A stretch of DNA of 18,191 bases from Candidatus Methylomirabilota bacterium (GCA_016209725.1 JACQVO010000101.1:1-18191), one strand, 5' to 3'. Numbered from the stretch's first letter, positions 1 through 7,298 are shown. The notes: generated by a model not told the origin, from the letters alone. Numbers and translations: made by a program.

Positions 1-734
1 CGCTCCGTCTGAAAGAAGACCGGCGCCCAGGAGAGCAGAACCCACCATCCGTACAGGACGCAGAAGCCGGCCAGATTCATGCAGAGGAGCGTGGGATCCC
101 GGAGCATCCGCCACAGGGGGTCCGACCGGCGGGCGGGAATCCGCACCTCACGCACCGCCCCGCGGTACAGCAGGGCCACCAGGAACGTGGGGAGCGCCAG
201 GATCAGGAAGGGGACCCGCCAACTGCCCGTCGCCTGGTAGAACGGTCCGGCCAGCGCCAACCCGGCCGCCAGCCCCAGCGACATCCCGCCGTTGATGATC
301 CCCGAGGCGATCCCGCGAACGCTGCCCGGGATGGAATGGATGGCGATGCTGTAGGCCATGGGGTAGTAGGCCCCGGCGCCCAGGCCGTGCAGCCCGGCCA
401 CGGCCAACAGGGCGAGGTAGTTTACCGCCGCCAGACCGAACCCCGCAATGCCCACGGCCGCCACGAGGCAGAAGAGGATGAGCATCCGCTTCAGGCCGAA
501 CCGCTCGGCCAGCAGGCCGGAGGTGAGTTGTCCCGAGACATACAGCGTAAAGTAGGCCCCGGTGATCAGGCCGGTCTGGACGCCGCTGAGGCCGAACTCC
601 CGCGCGATCACCGTGAGCAGCGGATACAGGACCGTCCGATCCGCGTAGATCACGGCCCACCCGAGGCAGAGGACGGCCACCAGCCGCACGATGTACGGGC
701 GATCGGTCCGCTCGGCCCGAATAGTGCCGTTCAA
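1..734 (-). CDS. MFS transporter, 3' end cut off by the window edge
   Basis: Reading the minus strand from 734 gives an open frame to the left edge (244 codons), so the C-terminal part is missing. It translates to about six hydrophobic segments of a Major Facilitator Superfamily permease in the inner membrane. Visible landmarks are an acidic residue in helix 1 (WAVIYADRTVLYPLL), the loop 2-3 signature of the family (GLLAERFGLKRMLI) and a glycine-rich helix 4-5 region (GLHGLGAGAYYPMAYSIAI). The substrate cannot be told; the N-terminus resembles organic-anion or sugar-phosphate type permeases in a general way only. The start is uncertain: no ATG lies upstream in frame, the first plausible start is TTG at 734, and a GTG at 689 is an alternative. 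The TTG sits at the edge of a nonamer repeat, so the true start may be internal. It follows ilvD on the same strand but is separated from it by a terminator. Confidence 0.8.
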   Translation of the reverse strand, partial: MNGTIRAERTDRPYIVRLVAVLCLGWAVIYADRTVLYPLLTVIAREFGLSGVQTGLITGAYFTLYVSGQLTSGLLAERFGLKRMLILFCLVAAVGIAGFGLAAVNYLALLAVAGLHGLGAGAYYPMAYSIAIHSIPGSVRGIASGIINGGMSLGLAAGLALAGPFYQATGSWRVPFLILALPTFLVALLYRGAVREVRIPARRSDPLWRMLRDPTLLCMNLAGFCVLYGWWVLLSWAPVFFQTE

Positions 735-760
735 CCGCAGAGCGCGCAGAGGACGCAAAG
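734..760. repeat. Three degenerate nonamer direct repeats
   Basis: Three adjacent 9-bp units at 734-742, 743-751 and 752-760 follow the pattern nnCGCAGAG / nnCGCAAAG. The array abuts the TTG start proposed for the MFS gene. Similar CGCAGAG-type short tandem repeats are familiar from intergenic DNA of many environmental bacteria; that comparison is from memory. Confidence 0.7.
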
Positions 761-790
761 GAACTCCTTGGCGGTGAAATATTGGGGATC

Positions 791-829
791 AAAAAAACCA
801 GGGGCGAGTCCGAACGCCGGACCCGCCCC
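791..829 (-). terminator. Intrinsic terminator after ilvD
   Basis: On the minus strand a 12-bp stem (left arm 829-818, right arm 812-801, one G-U pair, 5-nt loop) is followed by TGG and seven Ts at 797-791. This is a standard rho-independent terminator. It lies about 160 nt after the ilvD stop and before the MFS gene, so the two are probably separate transcription units. Confidence 0.85.
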
Positions 830-891
830 CGTCTACGAGTCGGTCCACCTTCCCGCTGGTGTGGTAACACAAAGATGGCTTTACATGCGAC

Positions 892-966
892 CCGTTCGGG
901 CTGAGCTTGTCGAAGCCTGAATGCCCCACCCTTCGATCCCGCCTGGGCGGGACTCAGGGTGAACGG
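892..966. repeat. Palindromic element of the GAGCTTGTCGAAG type
   Basis: Outer arms 892-905 and 953-966 are inverted copies with the same ends (CCGTTC...CTGAG against CTCAG...GAACGG) and three internal mismatches. The left half carries CTGAGCTTGTCGAAG at 901-915. The right half holds an inner perfect hairpin, CCCGCC with GGCGGG at 938-951. The element lies between the ilvD stop and the ilvD terminator. I know this sequence family as a dispersed repeat in many unrelated genomes; its mechanism of spread is not something I can state. Confidence 0.7.
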
Positions 967-992
967 ACTTGTAGAATTTGAGAGTCACCACA

Positions 993-2663
993 CTACTCGG
1001 TCTTGAGGACAGCCCCCTGACTTCCCGAGGTCACCATCTTCGAATACCGGTGCAGCCAGCCCCCCGTTACGCGAGGCTCCGGCGCCTTCCAGGCCGCGCC
1101 GCGGGCCTTCAACTCCGCCTCGGAGAGGTCCACCTCCAAAAGCCGCTTCTCGATGTCGATGCGGATCCGGTCTCCCTCTCGAAGCAGGGCGATCGGGCCG
1201 CCCGCCGCAGCTTCGGGAGAGATGTGGCCGATGCACGAGCCGTGGGTCGCCCCCGAGAAGCGGCCATCGGTGATGAGGGAGACGACCTTGCCCAGGCCGC
1301 GCCCGACGATGGCCGAGGTGGGCGACAGCATCTCCTGCATGCCCGGCCCGCCCCGCGGACCCTCATAGCGGATCACCACCACGTCCCCGGCCTTCACCTT
1401 GCCATTCAGGATGCCGGCCAGCGCGTCGTCCTGTGACTCGAAGATCACGGCCGGTCCTTCGTGCCGCAGCATCTCGGGTGCCACGGCCCCCGCCTTCACC
1501 ACGGCCCCTTCCGGCGCCAGATTCCCGAACAGGACGGCCAGCCCGCCGGTCTGCCGGTAGGCGTTGGTGAGCGGCCGGATGACATCCGGGTCTTTGACTG
1601 CGGCCTCCCGGACGTTTTCTCCCAGGGTCTTCCCCGTCACCGTCGGCCGGTCCAGCTTCAGGACGTCCCCCTTGTCCGCCAGCCGTTTCAGGATGGCGCT
1701 GATGCCGCCGGCCCGGTCCACGTCCTCCACACGGTAATTTCCGGCCGGGCTCACCTTGCACAGATAGGGCACGCGGTCGGAGAGCTGGTTGATCCGGTCG
1801 AGGGTGTAGGCCACCCCCGCTTCGTGGGCGATGGCCAGGGTGTGCAGGACGGTATTGGTCGAGCCGCCCATGGCCATGTCCAGGCAGAAGGCATTGTCCA
1901 CGCTTTCGCGGTTCACGATGTCCCGCGGCTTCAGGTCCATCTCCACCAGTTTCAGGATCTGGCGACCGGCCGCCCGGTAGAGCGCCTTCCGTCCCTCGTC
2001 CACCGCCAGGATCGTGCCGTTGCCCGGCAGCGCCATCCCCAGCGCCTCCGCCAGGCAGTTCATGGAGTTGGCCGTGAACATGCCCGAGCAGGAGCCGCAG
2101 GTGGGACAGCCCTTCCGCTCCAGCTCCAGGAGGGCCGCTTCGTCAATCTTGCCGGCGGAGAAGGCTCCCACCCCCTCGAACACGGTGGCCAGGTCCACCA
2201 CCCGGCCGTCGGAGAGCTTCCCCGCGGCCATGGGCCCGCCGCTCACATAGATGCTGGGAATGTTGAGCCGCATGGCGGCCATCAGCATGCCGGGCACGAT
2301 CTTGTCGCAGTTGGCGATCAGGACCAGACCGTCGAAGCAATGAGCCAGGGCCATCGTCTCCACGGAATCGGCGATCAGCTCCCGGCTAGGCAGCGAGTAG
2401 CGCATCCCGCCGTGCCCCATGGCGATGCCGTCATCCACGCCGATGGTGTTGAACTCGAACGGGACACCGCCCGCCTCGCGGACGGCCTCCCGAACGATCT
2501 TCCCCACCTCCTGGAGATGGACATGGCCCGGGATGATGCCCACGTAGGAGTTGGCCACCCCGATGAACGGCTTGTTGAAGTCGGACTCGCTGAGCCCCAC
2601 CGCCCGCAGGAGGCTTCGGTGGCCCGCCCTCTCGTAGCCCTTCTTAACCGTGTCGCTTCGCAT
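993..2663 (-). CDS. ilvD: Dihydroxy-acid dehydratase
   Basis: IlvD dehydrates 2,3-dihydroxy-isovalerate and 2,3-dihydroxy-3-methylvalerate to the 2-keto acids that precede valine, isoleucine and leucine. It is a cytosolic iron-sulfur enzyme. The 556-residue length is normal for the family. Visible signatures are ANSYVGIIPGHVHL near residue 38, ANCDKIVPGM near 117 and CPTCGSCSGMFTANSMNC near 186; the cysteines in the last two are the conserved cluster-associated ones. GRFSGATHG lies in the C-terminal third. I chose ATG at 2663 over the GTG three bases upstream (2666) because GGGAGGAG lies four bases before it. No other ilv or leu gene is adjacent, so it appears to be a single-gene unit with its own promoter candidate upstream and a terminator downstream. 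Confidence 0.97.
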   Translation of the reverse strand: MRSDTVKKGYERAGHRSLLRAVGLSESDFNKPFIGVANSYVGIIPGHVHLQEVGKIVREAVREAGGVPFEFNTIGVDDGIAMGHGGMRYSLPSRELIADSVETMALAHCFDGLVLIANCDKIVPGMLMAAMRLNIPSIYVSGGPMAAGKLSDGRVVDLATVFEGVGAFSAGKIDEAALLELERKGCPTCGSCSGMFTANSMNCLAEALGMALPGNGTILAVDEGRKALYRAAGRQILKLVEMDLKPRDIVNRESVDNAFCLDMAMGGSTNTVLHTLAIAHEAGVAYTLDRINQLSDRVPYLCKVSPAGNYRVEDVDRAGGISAILKRLADKGDVLKLDRPTVTGKTLGENVREAAVKDPDVIRPLTNAYRQTGGLAVLFGNLAPEGAVVKAGAVAPEMLRHEGPAVIFESQDDALAGILNGKVKAGDVVVIRYEGPRGGPGMQEMLSPTSAIVGRGLGKVVSLITDGRFSGATHGSCIGHISPEAAAGGPIALLREGDRIRIDIEKRLLEVDLSEAELKARGAAWKAPEPRVTGGWLHRYSKMVTSGSQGAVLKTE

Positions 2664-3109
2664 CACGCTCCTCCCGTAACCCCGCGGGTGGCCGCCGGCC
2701 GATCAGGTGGCCCTTGGCAATCCCGGGGGCGAAAAATCCTCTCTGCTCCGCCTATCTCAACAGGTGGGGGAAGCTATCACGTTACGCCACACGGCGCAAG
2801 CCTCCTGCGACCTTGCAAGCCAGCCAGCAGAGCGATTCCGGCGGCTGCCAAGGGCCCCACCACGGATGGCGGTTCTGGGATCAGGCTCACGCATGAGCCG
2901 GACCTCGGGCCTTCTCTTGCACAAGGGCTGCCCGCTCCCAGCCATGATTGCACCTCTCAGCACGCTGCGAGTCGGGGCTGGCTCACGAAGCGGCCCAGTC
3001 CTGCCGGGCGCGGTCAGGTCCAATGTCGGGTAATGAGGCAGGCACGGCGCCATCCCCCGCGACTGGAAAGCAGAATCGAGTTCGGTACGCGGCACGAAAA
3101 CGTTGGTTA
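2664..3109. other. Non-coding stretch upstream of ilvD
   Basis: No reading frame here looks like a protein; frames open in both directions are GC-driven and have no recognisable motif. It holds the ilvD ribosome binding site, a candidate ilvD promoter at 2771-2799 and nothing else I can identify. I saw no tRNA, no T-box hallmark and no tandem repeat array. Confidence 0.5.
2771..2799 (-). promoter_or_regulatory. Candidate ilvD promoter
   Basis: On the minus strand TTGCGC (2799-2794), a 17-nt spacer and TAGCTT (2776-2771). The -35 is weak, but the -10 matches the TAGCnT form seen upstream of other genes in the window. The leader to ilvD would be about 100 nt. Confidence 0.35.
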
Positions 3110-3277
3110 CTACAAGACCTGAATGTCCCACTTCTTCTGGTGGCCGCGCTCCCACTCGCGGATCCAAGTTCGGATGCTTTCGGGTTTCGCCGAGGACCGC
3201 TTCTCGATCTCGCGAATTGGCTTGCCCTGCAGCCACATCTGGAAAACTGGTTGCTTAGATCCGTCTCTGACAGCCAT
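3110..3277 (-). CDS. Small HTH-like protein of 55 residues
   Basis: A short frame of 55 residues starting at ATG 3277 with a strong ribosome binding site (GGAAGGAGG, nine bases before the ATG) and ending in TAG. Residues 14-46 (MWLQGKPIREIEKRSS then SIRTWIREWERG) have the length and pattern of a helix-turn-helix: a GK-IREI first helix, a small turn, then a basic tryptophan-containing helix like those of transposase, terminase or resolvase HTH domains. The likely role is DNA binding, but the family is not recognised. It lies 120 bp downstream of the nuclease-like gene on the same strand and could be co-transcribed with it. GC content is lower than in the core genes, which hints at acquisition. 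Confidence 0.65.
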   Translation of the reverse strand: MAVRDGSKQPVFQMWLQGKPIREIEKRSSAKPESIRTWIREWERGHQKKWDIQVL

Positions 3278-3397
3278 GGCCGTCTGCCTCCTTCCGATCG
3301 TAAACGAGACGAGACCCCGGCTTCGTTCACTGCCGCCTAGCGGGCTGCCCCTAACCGGCGCGCGCCACTCCTGCGCACGTCCGGGCTGAAGGGCGGG

Positions 3398-4237
3398 TCA
3401 GGCAGCTTGTGGAAAGTATCTGGCGCGCAAGTAGTCGACATACTCGGCATCGAGTGAAACGGGCGAGGCGAGGAGCCGATGGAAGAGCTCTTGGTACGTG
3501 AGTGTCCGGAAGCGGAGTTCTTCTCCTACGCGATTGGCGAAATGGTCCATCTCGGTCCGGTGTAAATCCGCCGCTGAGCTGGGCCAGTCAAAGTACAAGT
3601 AGTAGAGCGAAAAACGGTCGGAAAGCTGCGTAGCCAGCCCTAATGCGTGCTTCAGTAGTTGCGGTGCATCCAGGTAGCGGAAGCGCTCACTGCCTTGGTG
3701 TATGTCGACCGCTAGCGATTGGCACGCAGGCAGACCTTTGGGCTCCCAGAGAGCCTGGGATTGGGGGAAGTACTTAGGCTTGAAGCATTCTCTCTTCCGA
3801 GACTTCGGGGTAAGCCATTCGCTGAACTTGCTCTCGATCACGACGGTGATTCCGGTGGATAGCTCAATCGCGAGATCAAGATTCGGGGGATTGCCGTCGA
3901 GATTCGTCGAAAACTGTGCCTCGAACGCGATAGAATCGATTAGGGCTTGGAGACCGAGCGAGGCCACAAGAGGCCCAGTATTTCTGGTGGTCCAGTAGTC
4001 AAAGACGTTCACAGCGAGTGCCGCTGAGGAATGGAGGGCCTTCATTTTGGCGGGGCGATGCCGGGTATCCTTGAGCTCGGAACCACTGCCAATGTTGAAG
4101 GCGCGAAGAGCGGGGGGTGACAGAGGCTGCCGCAGATTATCGTCCACACTGGGGAGGTAGCCACGCGCATCCACCGCCCGACCCGCTGTGGCGGCCCATG
4201 CGCGTTGATGGTTCAGCAAAGCGGTCCTTAGAGACAT
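3398..4237 (-). CDS. Putative PD-(D/E)XK family nuclease
   Basis: A 279-residue protein with a probable PD-(D/E)XK endonuclease core. After HSSAALAVNVFDYW (near residue 69) come E106 in FEAQF, D121 in NLDLAIE and the E135-S-K137 triad in VVIESKF, spaced as catalytic acid, acid-x-lysine. The layout resembles the PGN_0703-type putative restriction endonucleases, a link made from memory. No methyltransferase or specificity subunit is next to it; the only neighbour on the strand is a small HTH-like protein. The DNA is visibly poorer in GC than the flanking core genes and codon use is less biased, in keeping with horizontal acquisition. The ATG at 4237 has no clear ribosome binding site. A defence role is inference. 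Confidence 0.6.
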   Translation of the reverse strand: MSLRTALLNHQRAWAATAGRAVDARGYLPSVDDNLRQPLSPPALRAFNIGSGSELKDTRHRPAKMKALHSSAALAVNVFDYWTTRNTGPLVASLGLQALIDSIAFEAQFSTNLDGNPPNLDLAIELSTGITVVIESKFSEWLTPKSRKRECFKPKYFPQSQALWEPKGLPACQSLAVDIHQGSERFRYLDAPQLLKHALGLATQLSDRFSLYYLYFDWPSSAADLHRTEMDHFANRVGEELRFRTLTYQELFHRLLASPVSLDAEYVDYLRARYFPQAA

Positions 4238-4648
4238 AAGATCGTTCAGTGCTGCCCAGCTTTGGAATGTTTTTTCCGTCTAAGATCCCATGCTTGGCTG
4301 GGGGCTAGCTTAAGACGCCTCCATGGACGAGTGATGGAAGTCAATCTGGACACGGGGTCCGGTGCGGTGGTCCATCGCACCGAAACGGCACGAAACATCT
4401 CGTGTGCCTAAGACACAACGGCCCGGGGGGTTCAGGCTGTCCCAAAGGGCCGCGCATTTCGTCCTGCGCGCCAGAGGCGGCGCGCTGCCTCGCCCTTGCT
4501 TCGTCCTTTGCCGACCTCACCGGACCGCCCTCCCCCTGGATTCCCGGGCCCCGCCGAAGTCGCTCGAAGCTATCCCGCCCCCGCCCGCTCTGTCAAGGTC
4601 AAGGCCGAGCCTCTACTCAGCCGGACGATTCCAGGAGGGAGGATGCTC
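4238..4648. other. Non-coding stretch with small hairpins
   Basis: No convincing gene. It contains a six-pair hairpin GGTGCG/CGCACC near 4360-4379, followed by further short complementary runs (GGCACGA with TCGTG near 4389-4408, TGTG with CACA). It also holds a candidate leftward promoter at 4567-4596. If that promoter serves the nuclease gene at 4237, the leader would be over 300 nt and partly structured. I do not recognise a known RNA family. Confidence 0.4.
4567..4596 (-). promoter_or_regulatory. Candidate leftward promoter
   Basis: On the minus strand a perfect TTGACA (4596-4591), an 18-nt spacer and TAGCTT (4572-4567). It points towards the nuclease-like gene, about 330 bp away. Confidence 0.4.
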
Positions 4649-4819
4649 TCAGGGCAGTGCGGACTTCCGAGCGAGCCTCACGGAGACGTTGACCCGGGGA
4701 TTCATCTGCTGGATGCGCGGGAGAACGGCGTGCATCACCTTCAGGGGCGAGACCTTTCGCGCGCGGAACAGCCGGACCGGGTCACTTGTGGGCGCGAAGA
4801 AGCGATCGCGGCCACGCAC
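4649..4819 (-). CDS. Doubtful small ORF or gene remnant, 56 residues
   Basis: From GTG 4819 the minus strand encodes 56 residues ending in TGA. GGAGAG lies seven bases before the GTG, third codon positions are GC-rich and the sequence reads like real protein (SPLKVMHAVLPRIQQMNPRV). I do not recognise it. The lysine-valine helix followed by a proline-containing NPRVNV strand faintly recalls the helix-strand of ThiF/E1-like proteins, but this is too short to argue from. It follows VapC on the same strand after 68 bp. It could be a genuine small gene, the tail of a lost gene or chance. Confidence 0.3.
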   Translation of the reverse strand: MRGRDRFFAPTSDPVRLFRARKVSPLKVMHAVLPRIQQMNPRVNVSVRLARKSALP

Positions 4820-4887
4820 AGGGGATCTCTCCAAGTCAGTCCAAGGTGGCCATCGCGAAACAGCGCGGGCAAATATCTCTTGAGACT

Positions 4888-5331
4888 CTACGCGATTGCG
4901 GACGGATCTTGCACGGTGATGCCTTCCGCCCTTGCGGCGGCCAGCAGTCTCACATCCGAGCAAAGGAAAACCGGGGAAAGGGCCTTGGTCACAAGCAAGA
5001 GGGAAAGCTGAAGCGAGTCCAAGGTGCGGAGACCGTGCCGCAGGATGAGTTCCTGGGCATCCTGTATGTGATGGCGCTCGATGTCCAGAATCCAAAACTC
5101 AGCGATCAGATCTTCGGAGAACTTCGAAAGGATGCGCAGGAGGGCTTCCCGGGGAATCTCCCCCTCCTCACGCTTGCGGACGAGGGCCGAAGTGAGCTCG
5201 GCGATAGTGATGCTGGCGATGATGAATGTGGCGTCTGGCTCCGCAAAGACCGCATCGAGATGCGCTGTACCCCTCTCGACATGATAGCGCTTGACAAGGG
5301 CACTGGTGTCAAGGAAGTAGGTGGCGGCCAT
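4888..5331 (-). CDS. vapC: VapC-like PIN-domain ribonuclease toxin
   Basis: A 147-residue PIN domain, the usual size for VapC toxins, which cleave RNA with a metal-dependent acidic site. The expected residues are all present: D8 in FLDTSALVKRY, E45 in ASITIAELTSAL, D105 in LRTLDSLQLS and D126 in FLCSDVRLL. The toxin therefore looks catalytically intact. Its ATG overlaps the stop of the upstream antitoxin gene by one base (TGATG), the usual sign of translational coupling in these pairs. Expression is probably from the promoter in front of the antitoxin gene. Confidence 0.9.
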   Translation of the reverse strand: MAATYFLDTSALVKRYHVERGTAHLDAVFAEPDATFIIASITIAELTSALVRKREEGEIPREALLRILSKFSEDLIAEFWILDIERHHIQDAQELILRHGLRTLDSLQLSLLLVTKALSPVFLCSDVRLLAAARAEGITVQDPSAIA

Positions 5332-5552
5332 CAGCAGGCGCGTTCATCAATGACCACATCCGCAAGCGACCCGCGGATCCCTGAGAGATCTTGACGTACT
5401 TGGTCCAGGGTCACCCCCGCAATGATGTGATGCAGCAAGTGGTAATCCATGCCATCCGAAAGCTTGACGGACAAGGTCTGCAGCTTACTGAGCGCCTTGA
5501 GCTTCCGTTGACTTGGGGCGATTTCCACTCTCCGATTCACTTCGTCTGCCAT
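5331..5552 (-). CDS. vapB: VapB-like antitoxin
   Basis: A 73-residue protein directly upstream of vapC and overlapping it by one base. Position and size make it the antitoxin. The N-terminal part could form a small DNA-binding domain. The C-terminal part (GIRGSLADVVIDERAC) resembles the helix and ER-containing tail by which VapB proteins wrap their PIN toxin. I set the start at ATG 5552 because GGGGAAAGG lies immediately before it; an upstream ATG at 5585 in the same frame would start inside the probable transcript start region. Autoregulation at the promoter is likely from the family, not shown here. Confidence 0.75.
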   Translation of the reverse strand: MADEVNRRVEIAPSQRKLKALSKLQTLSVKLSDGMDYHLLHHIIAGVTLDQVRQDLSGIRGSLADVVIDERAC

Positions 5553-5585
5553 CCTTTCCCCCTGCGGCACGTCACGATGTGGCAC

Positions 5586-5614
5586 ACGCTACCATCCGGA
5601 TGAACCCATGTCAA
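5586..5614 (-). promoter_or_regulatory. Probable vapBC promoter
   Basis: On the minus strand a perfect TTGACA (5614-5609), a 17-nt spacer and TAGCGT (5591-5586). The leader to the vapB ATG would be about 30 nt. A GTGCC-n10-GTGCC direct repeat lies in that leader and could be an operator. Confidence 0.55.
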
Positions 5615-5702
5615 GCTGCCCTCCGGCCACGAGGACTGCACTTCTCGTCCTCTTTCCCGACGCATCGCCGCCTGCCAGGGGTCGCAGCAGCCACCCCGCT
5701 CT

Positions 5703-6338
5703 TCACGGCACGAACGGCCAGCCACCCTTGTTGGCGTCGGTCAGGTCCACGCGCTCTGCGCCGACCCGCACCTGAACCGGGCGGAACCAGACCATATCCC
5801 GACTGCCGACCGGGAAGCGGACGTACAGGTTCGCCTTTCCCACCGGGAGTCCGGTCAGCACGTAGTGGCCGTTCTCATCCGTCTGAACGAGCTGCGTCCG
5901 GTGCTTCTCCACCAGCGACTCGGCCGACACTTCATGCTTGAGGGCGACATCCCACAGTCGCTTCCTGGCCTTGAACAGGACGTCCGCCGCCGCCCGCACT
6001 TGGTTCCACAGTTCTCGCTCCCGGGGCAGCGTGCGGGGGTATTTGCCGCGCCGGGCGGCCAATGCCTTGGTCCACGCCAGCCGGGCCTGGTCGGCCGAGA
6101 ACGCGGCCTCTGACTCCGCCTGGCGGGCGGTCTTGAGTTCCTCGTGAAAGGCTGCCACAGCCTGGGCCCAGTCGCGCTCGAACGCTTGGGTGGATGAAAC
6201 CGCCTTCACGTTGATCCGGGCGGCCCGCTTGACGTCTCCCGCCGGAGCGTGGACAAAGACATCCCCGTAGAGGCTGCCGGATCGGGAGCAGGCAGCCATG
6301 ATCAGGACGCCGGCCATGACCAAGCCTTTGGCCTTCAT
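5703..6338 (-). CDS. Lipoprotein with coiled coil and a C-terminal beta-sandwich-like domain
   Basis: 211 residues from ATG 6338. The N-terminus is a lipoprotein signal: two lysines, a hydrophobic stretch and MAAC with the lipid cysteine at position 17. The -3 residue is methionine rather than leucine, which is acceptable but not ideal. Residues of about 50-135 are alanine-, glutamate- and lysine-rich and likely form a long helical hairpin or coiled coil (AFHEELKTARQAE, ARKRLWDVALKHE). The C-terminus (TDENGHYVLTGLPVGKANLYV) has the pattern of a carboxypeptidase-regulatory or Cna-B type sandwich. No enzyme motif is seen and I do not recognise the family. A longer frame begins upstream at 6428, but the signal peptide fixes the start. 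It stands alone between msrQ and vapB. Confidence 0.75.
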   Translation of the reverse strand: MKAKGLVMAGVLIMAACSRSGSLYGDVFVHAPAGDVKRAARINVKAVSSTQAFERDWAQAVAAFHEELKTARQAESEAAFSADQARLAWTKALAARRGKYPRTLPRERELWNQVRAAADVLFKARKRLWDVALKHEVSAESLVEKHRTQLVQTDENGHYVLTGLPVGKANLYVRFPVGSRDMVWFRPVQVRVGAERVDLTDANKGGWPFVP

Positions 6339-6426
6339 GATCGAAGCCCTGCCCCCTTCTTCTCTGCGGTCACCACGTCCGAGCCTCCCTGTATCAGTAC
6401 TCCAGGTCACGCTGTGCCACTCGCCC

Positions 6427-6456
6427 ACGCTATGCCTTGAGGCCGCCGGCGGTCAG
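6427..6456 (-). promoter_or_regulatory. Candidate promoter of the lipoprotein gene
   Basis: On the minus strand CTGACC (6456-6451), an 18-nt spacer and TAGCGT (6432-6427). It lies between the msrQ stop and the lipoprotein start, with a leader of about 80 nt. Confidence 0.35.
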
Positions 6457-6530
6457 GCCATGCACGATGCGCCGTTGGACAAATCGGATGCGGAATTGGC
6501 CGGAACGGAGGAACCAACGAGGCCCTTCCC

Positions 6531-7181
6531 TCAATGGGGAGCCTCGGCCAAGCCGGGTGCGCCCGCAGTCTGCTGCTGCCGGCGCTTCCGAAGCGCTCGT
6601 CGGACGGCATCCCAGGCCCGGATGCCCAGCAGGAGCGTGAGAATTGTGGCATACAGGTACTGATCGGTCCGCCCCTTCTTGGCCAGCCAGAGGAAGTGCA
6701 GCGAGGCCAGCACACCGACCACGTACACGAGCCGATGCAGCCGCCGCCAGGCCATGCCGCCCAGACGTTTCAGCATGGCGTTCGTGGAGGTCACGGCGAG
6801 AGGCACCAGAAGCGTGAGCGCCAGCATGCCGACGGTGATGTACCGGCGCTTCAGGATGTCGGCGCCCATCTGGTGCCAGTCGAAGAAGTGGTCCACCACG
6901 ATCCAGACGCAGAAGTGCAGGCAGGCGTAGGCGAAAGCGAACAGCCCGACGAGACGCCGCAGACTGACCTGCCAGGAAATGCCGAACAGGATCCTGATGG
7001 GCGTCAGGGCAAGAGCGGCCAAGAGCAGCCGGAAGGTCCACTGCCCGAGCCAGTTGGTGACGAAGCTGATGGGGTTCGCGCCCAGATCACCGGTGACGGC
7101 GCGATAGGCGAGCACGACCAGCGGGAGGAGGCAGAGAACCCACACACTGGCCTTGAAGGCGATGCGGGTGCGGCGGCTCAT
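6531..7181 (-). CDS. msrQ: Heme-binding membrane subunit of the MsrPQ methionine sulfoxide reductase
   Basis: MsrQ (YedZ) is an inner-membrane b-type cytochrome that passes electrons from the quinone pool or a flavin to periplasmic MsrP. The 216 residues from ATG 7181 match the family length. Several membrane helices are evident and the heme-ligand histidines appear as H89 (YACLHF), H149 (RRLHRLVY) and H162 (ASLHFLW), close to the positions in the E. coli protein. The frame stays open upstream to 7292, but those extra 37 residues are translated heptamer repeat and should not be counted. The chosen ATG has no obvious ribosome binding site. It follows msrP on the same strand, separated by the inverted heptamer array. 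Confidence 0.93.
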   Translation of the reverse strand: MSRRTRIAFKASVWVLCLLPLVVLAYRAVTGDLGANPISFVTNWLGQWTFRLLLAALALTPIRILFGISWQVSLRRLVGLFAFAYACLHFCVWIVVDHFFDWHQMGADILKRRYITVGMLALTLLVPLAVTSTNAMLKRLGGMAWRRLHRLVYVVGVLASLHFLWLAKKGRTDQYLYATILTLLLGIRAWDAVRRALRKRRQQQTAGAPGLAEAPH

Positions 7182-7206
7182 CGGGAATCGGGCGGGGACA
7201 CCAAGG

Positions 7207-7298
7207 GCGAATGCGGAATGGCGAATGCGGGATGCGGAATCCTCAGGCCGATGGGCGACAGCCCATTCCACATTCCGCACTCCGCATTCCACATTGTT
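7207..7298. repeat. Inverted heptamer array between msrP and msrQ
   Basis: Left arm: five 7-bp units at 7207-7241, consensus SCGRATG. Right arm: five inverted units at 7264-7298, consensus CATTCCR. The spacer and the first right-arm unit contain a perfect six-pair hairpin, ATGGGC with GCCCAT (7251-7266). The right arm ends on the base before the msrP stop codon. Transcribed, the locus would fold into a roughly 35-bp imperfect hairpin in the middle of the msrPQ operon. Confidence 0.9.

Noticed and set aside
148..870. Minus-strand open frame of 240 codons at the left end
   Set aside because: It is out of register with the MFS transporter, which occupies another frame and shows clear membrane helices and family motifs.
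1461..3122. Plus-strand open frame of 553 codons
   Set aside because: Antisense shadow of ilvD running on into the spacer.
2757..3236. Minus-strand open frame of 159 codons upstream of ilvD
   Set aside because: No motif and unlike protein; the small HTH-like gene in another frame has a much better start and sequence.
4649..4819. ThiF/E1-like protein fragment
   Set aside because: Resemblance is limited to one helix and a strand; no ATP-binding or cysteine motif is present.
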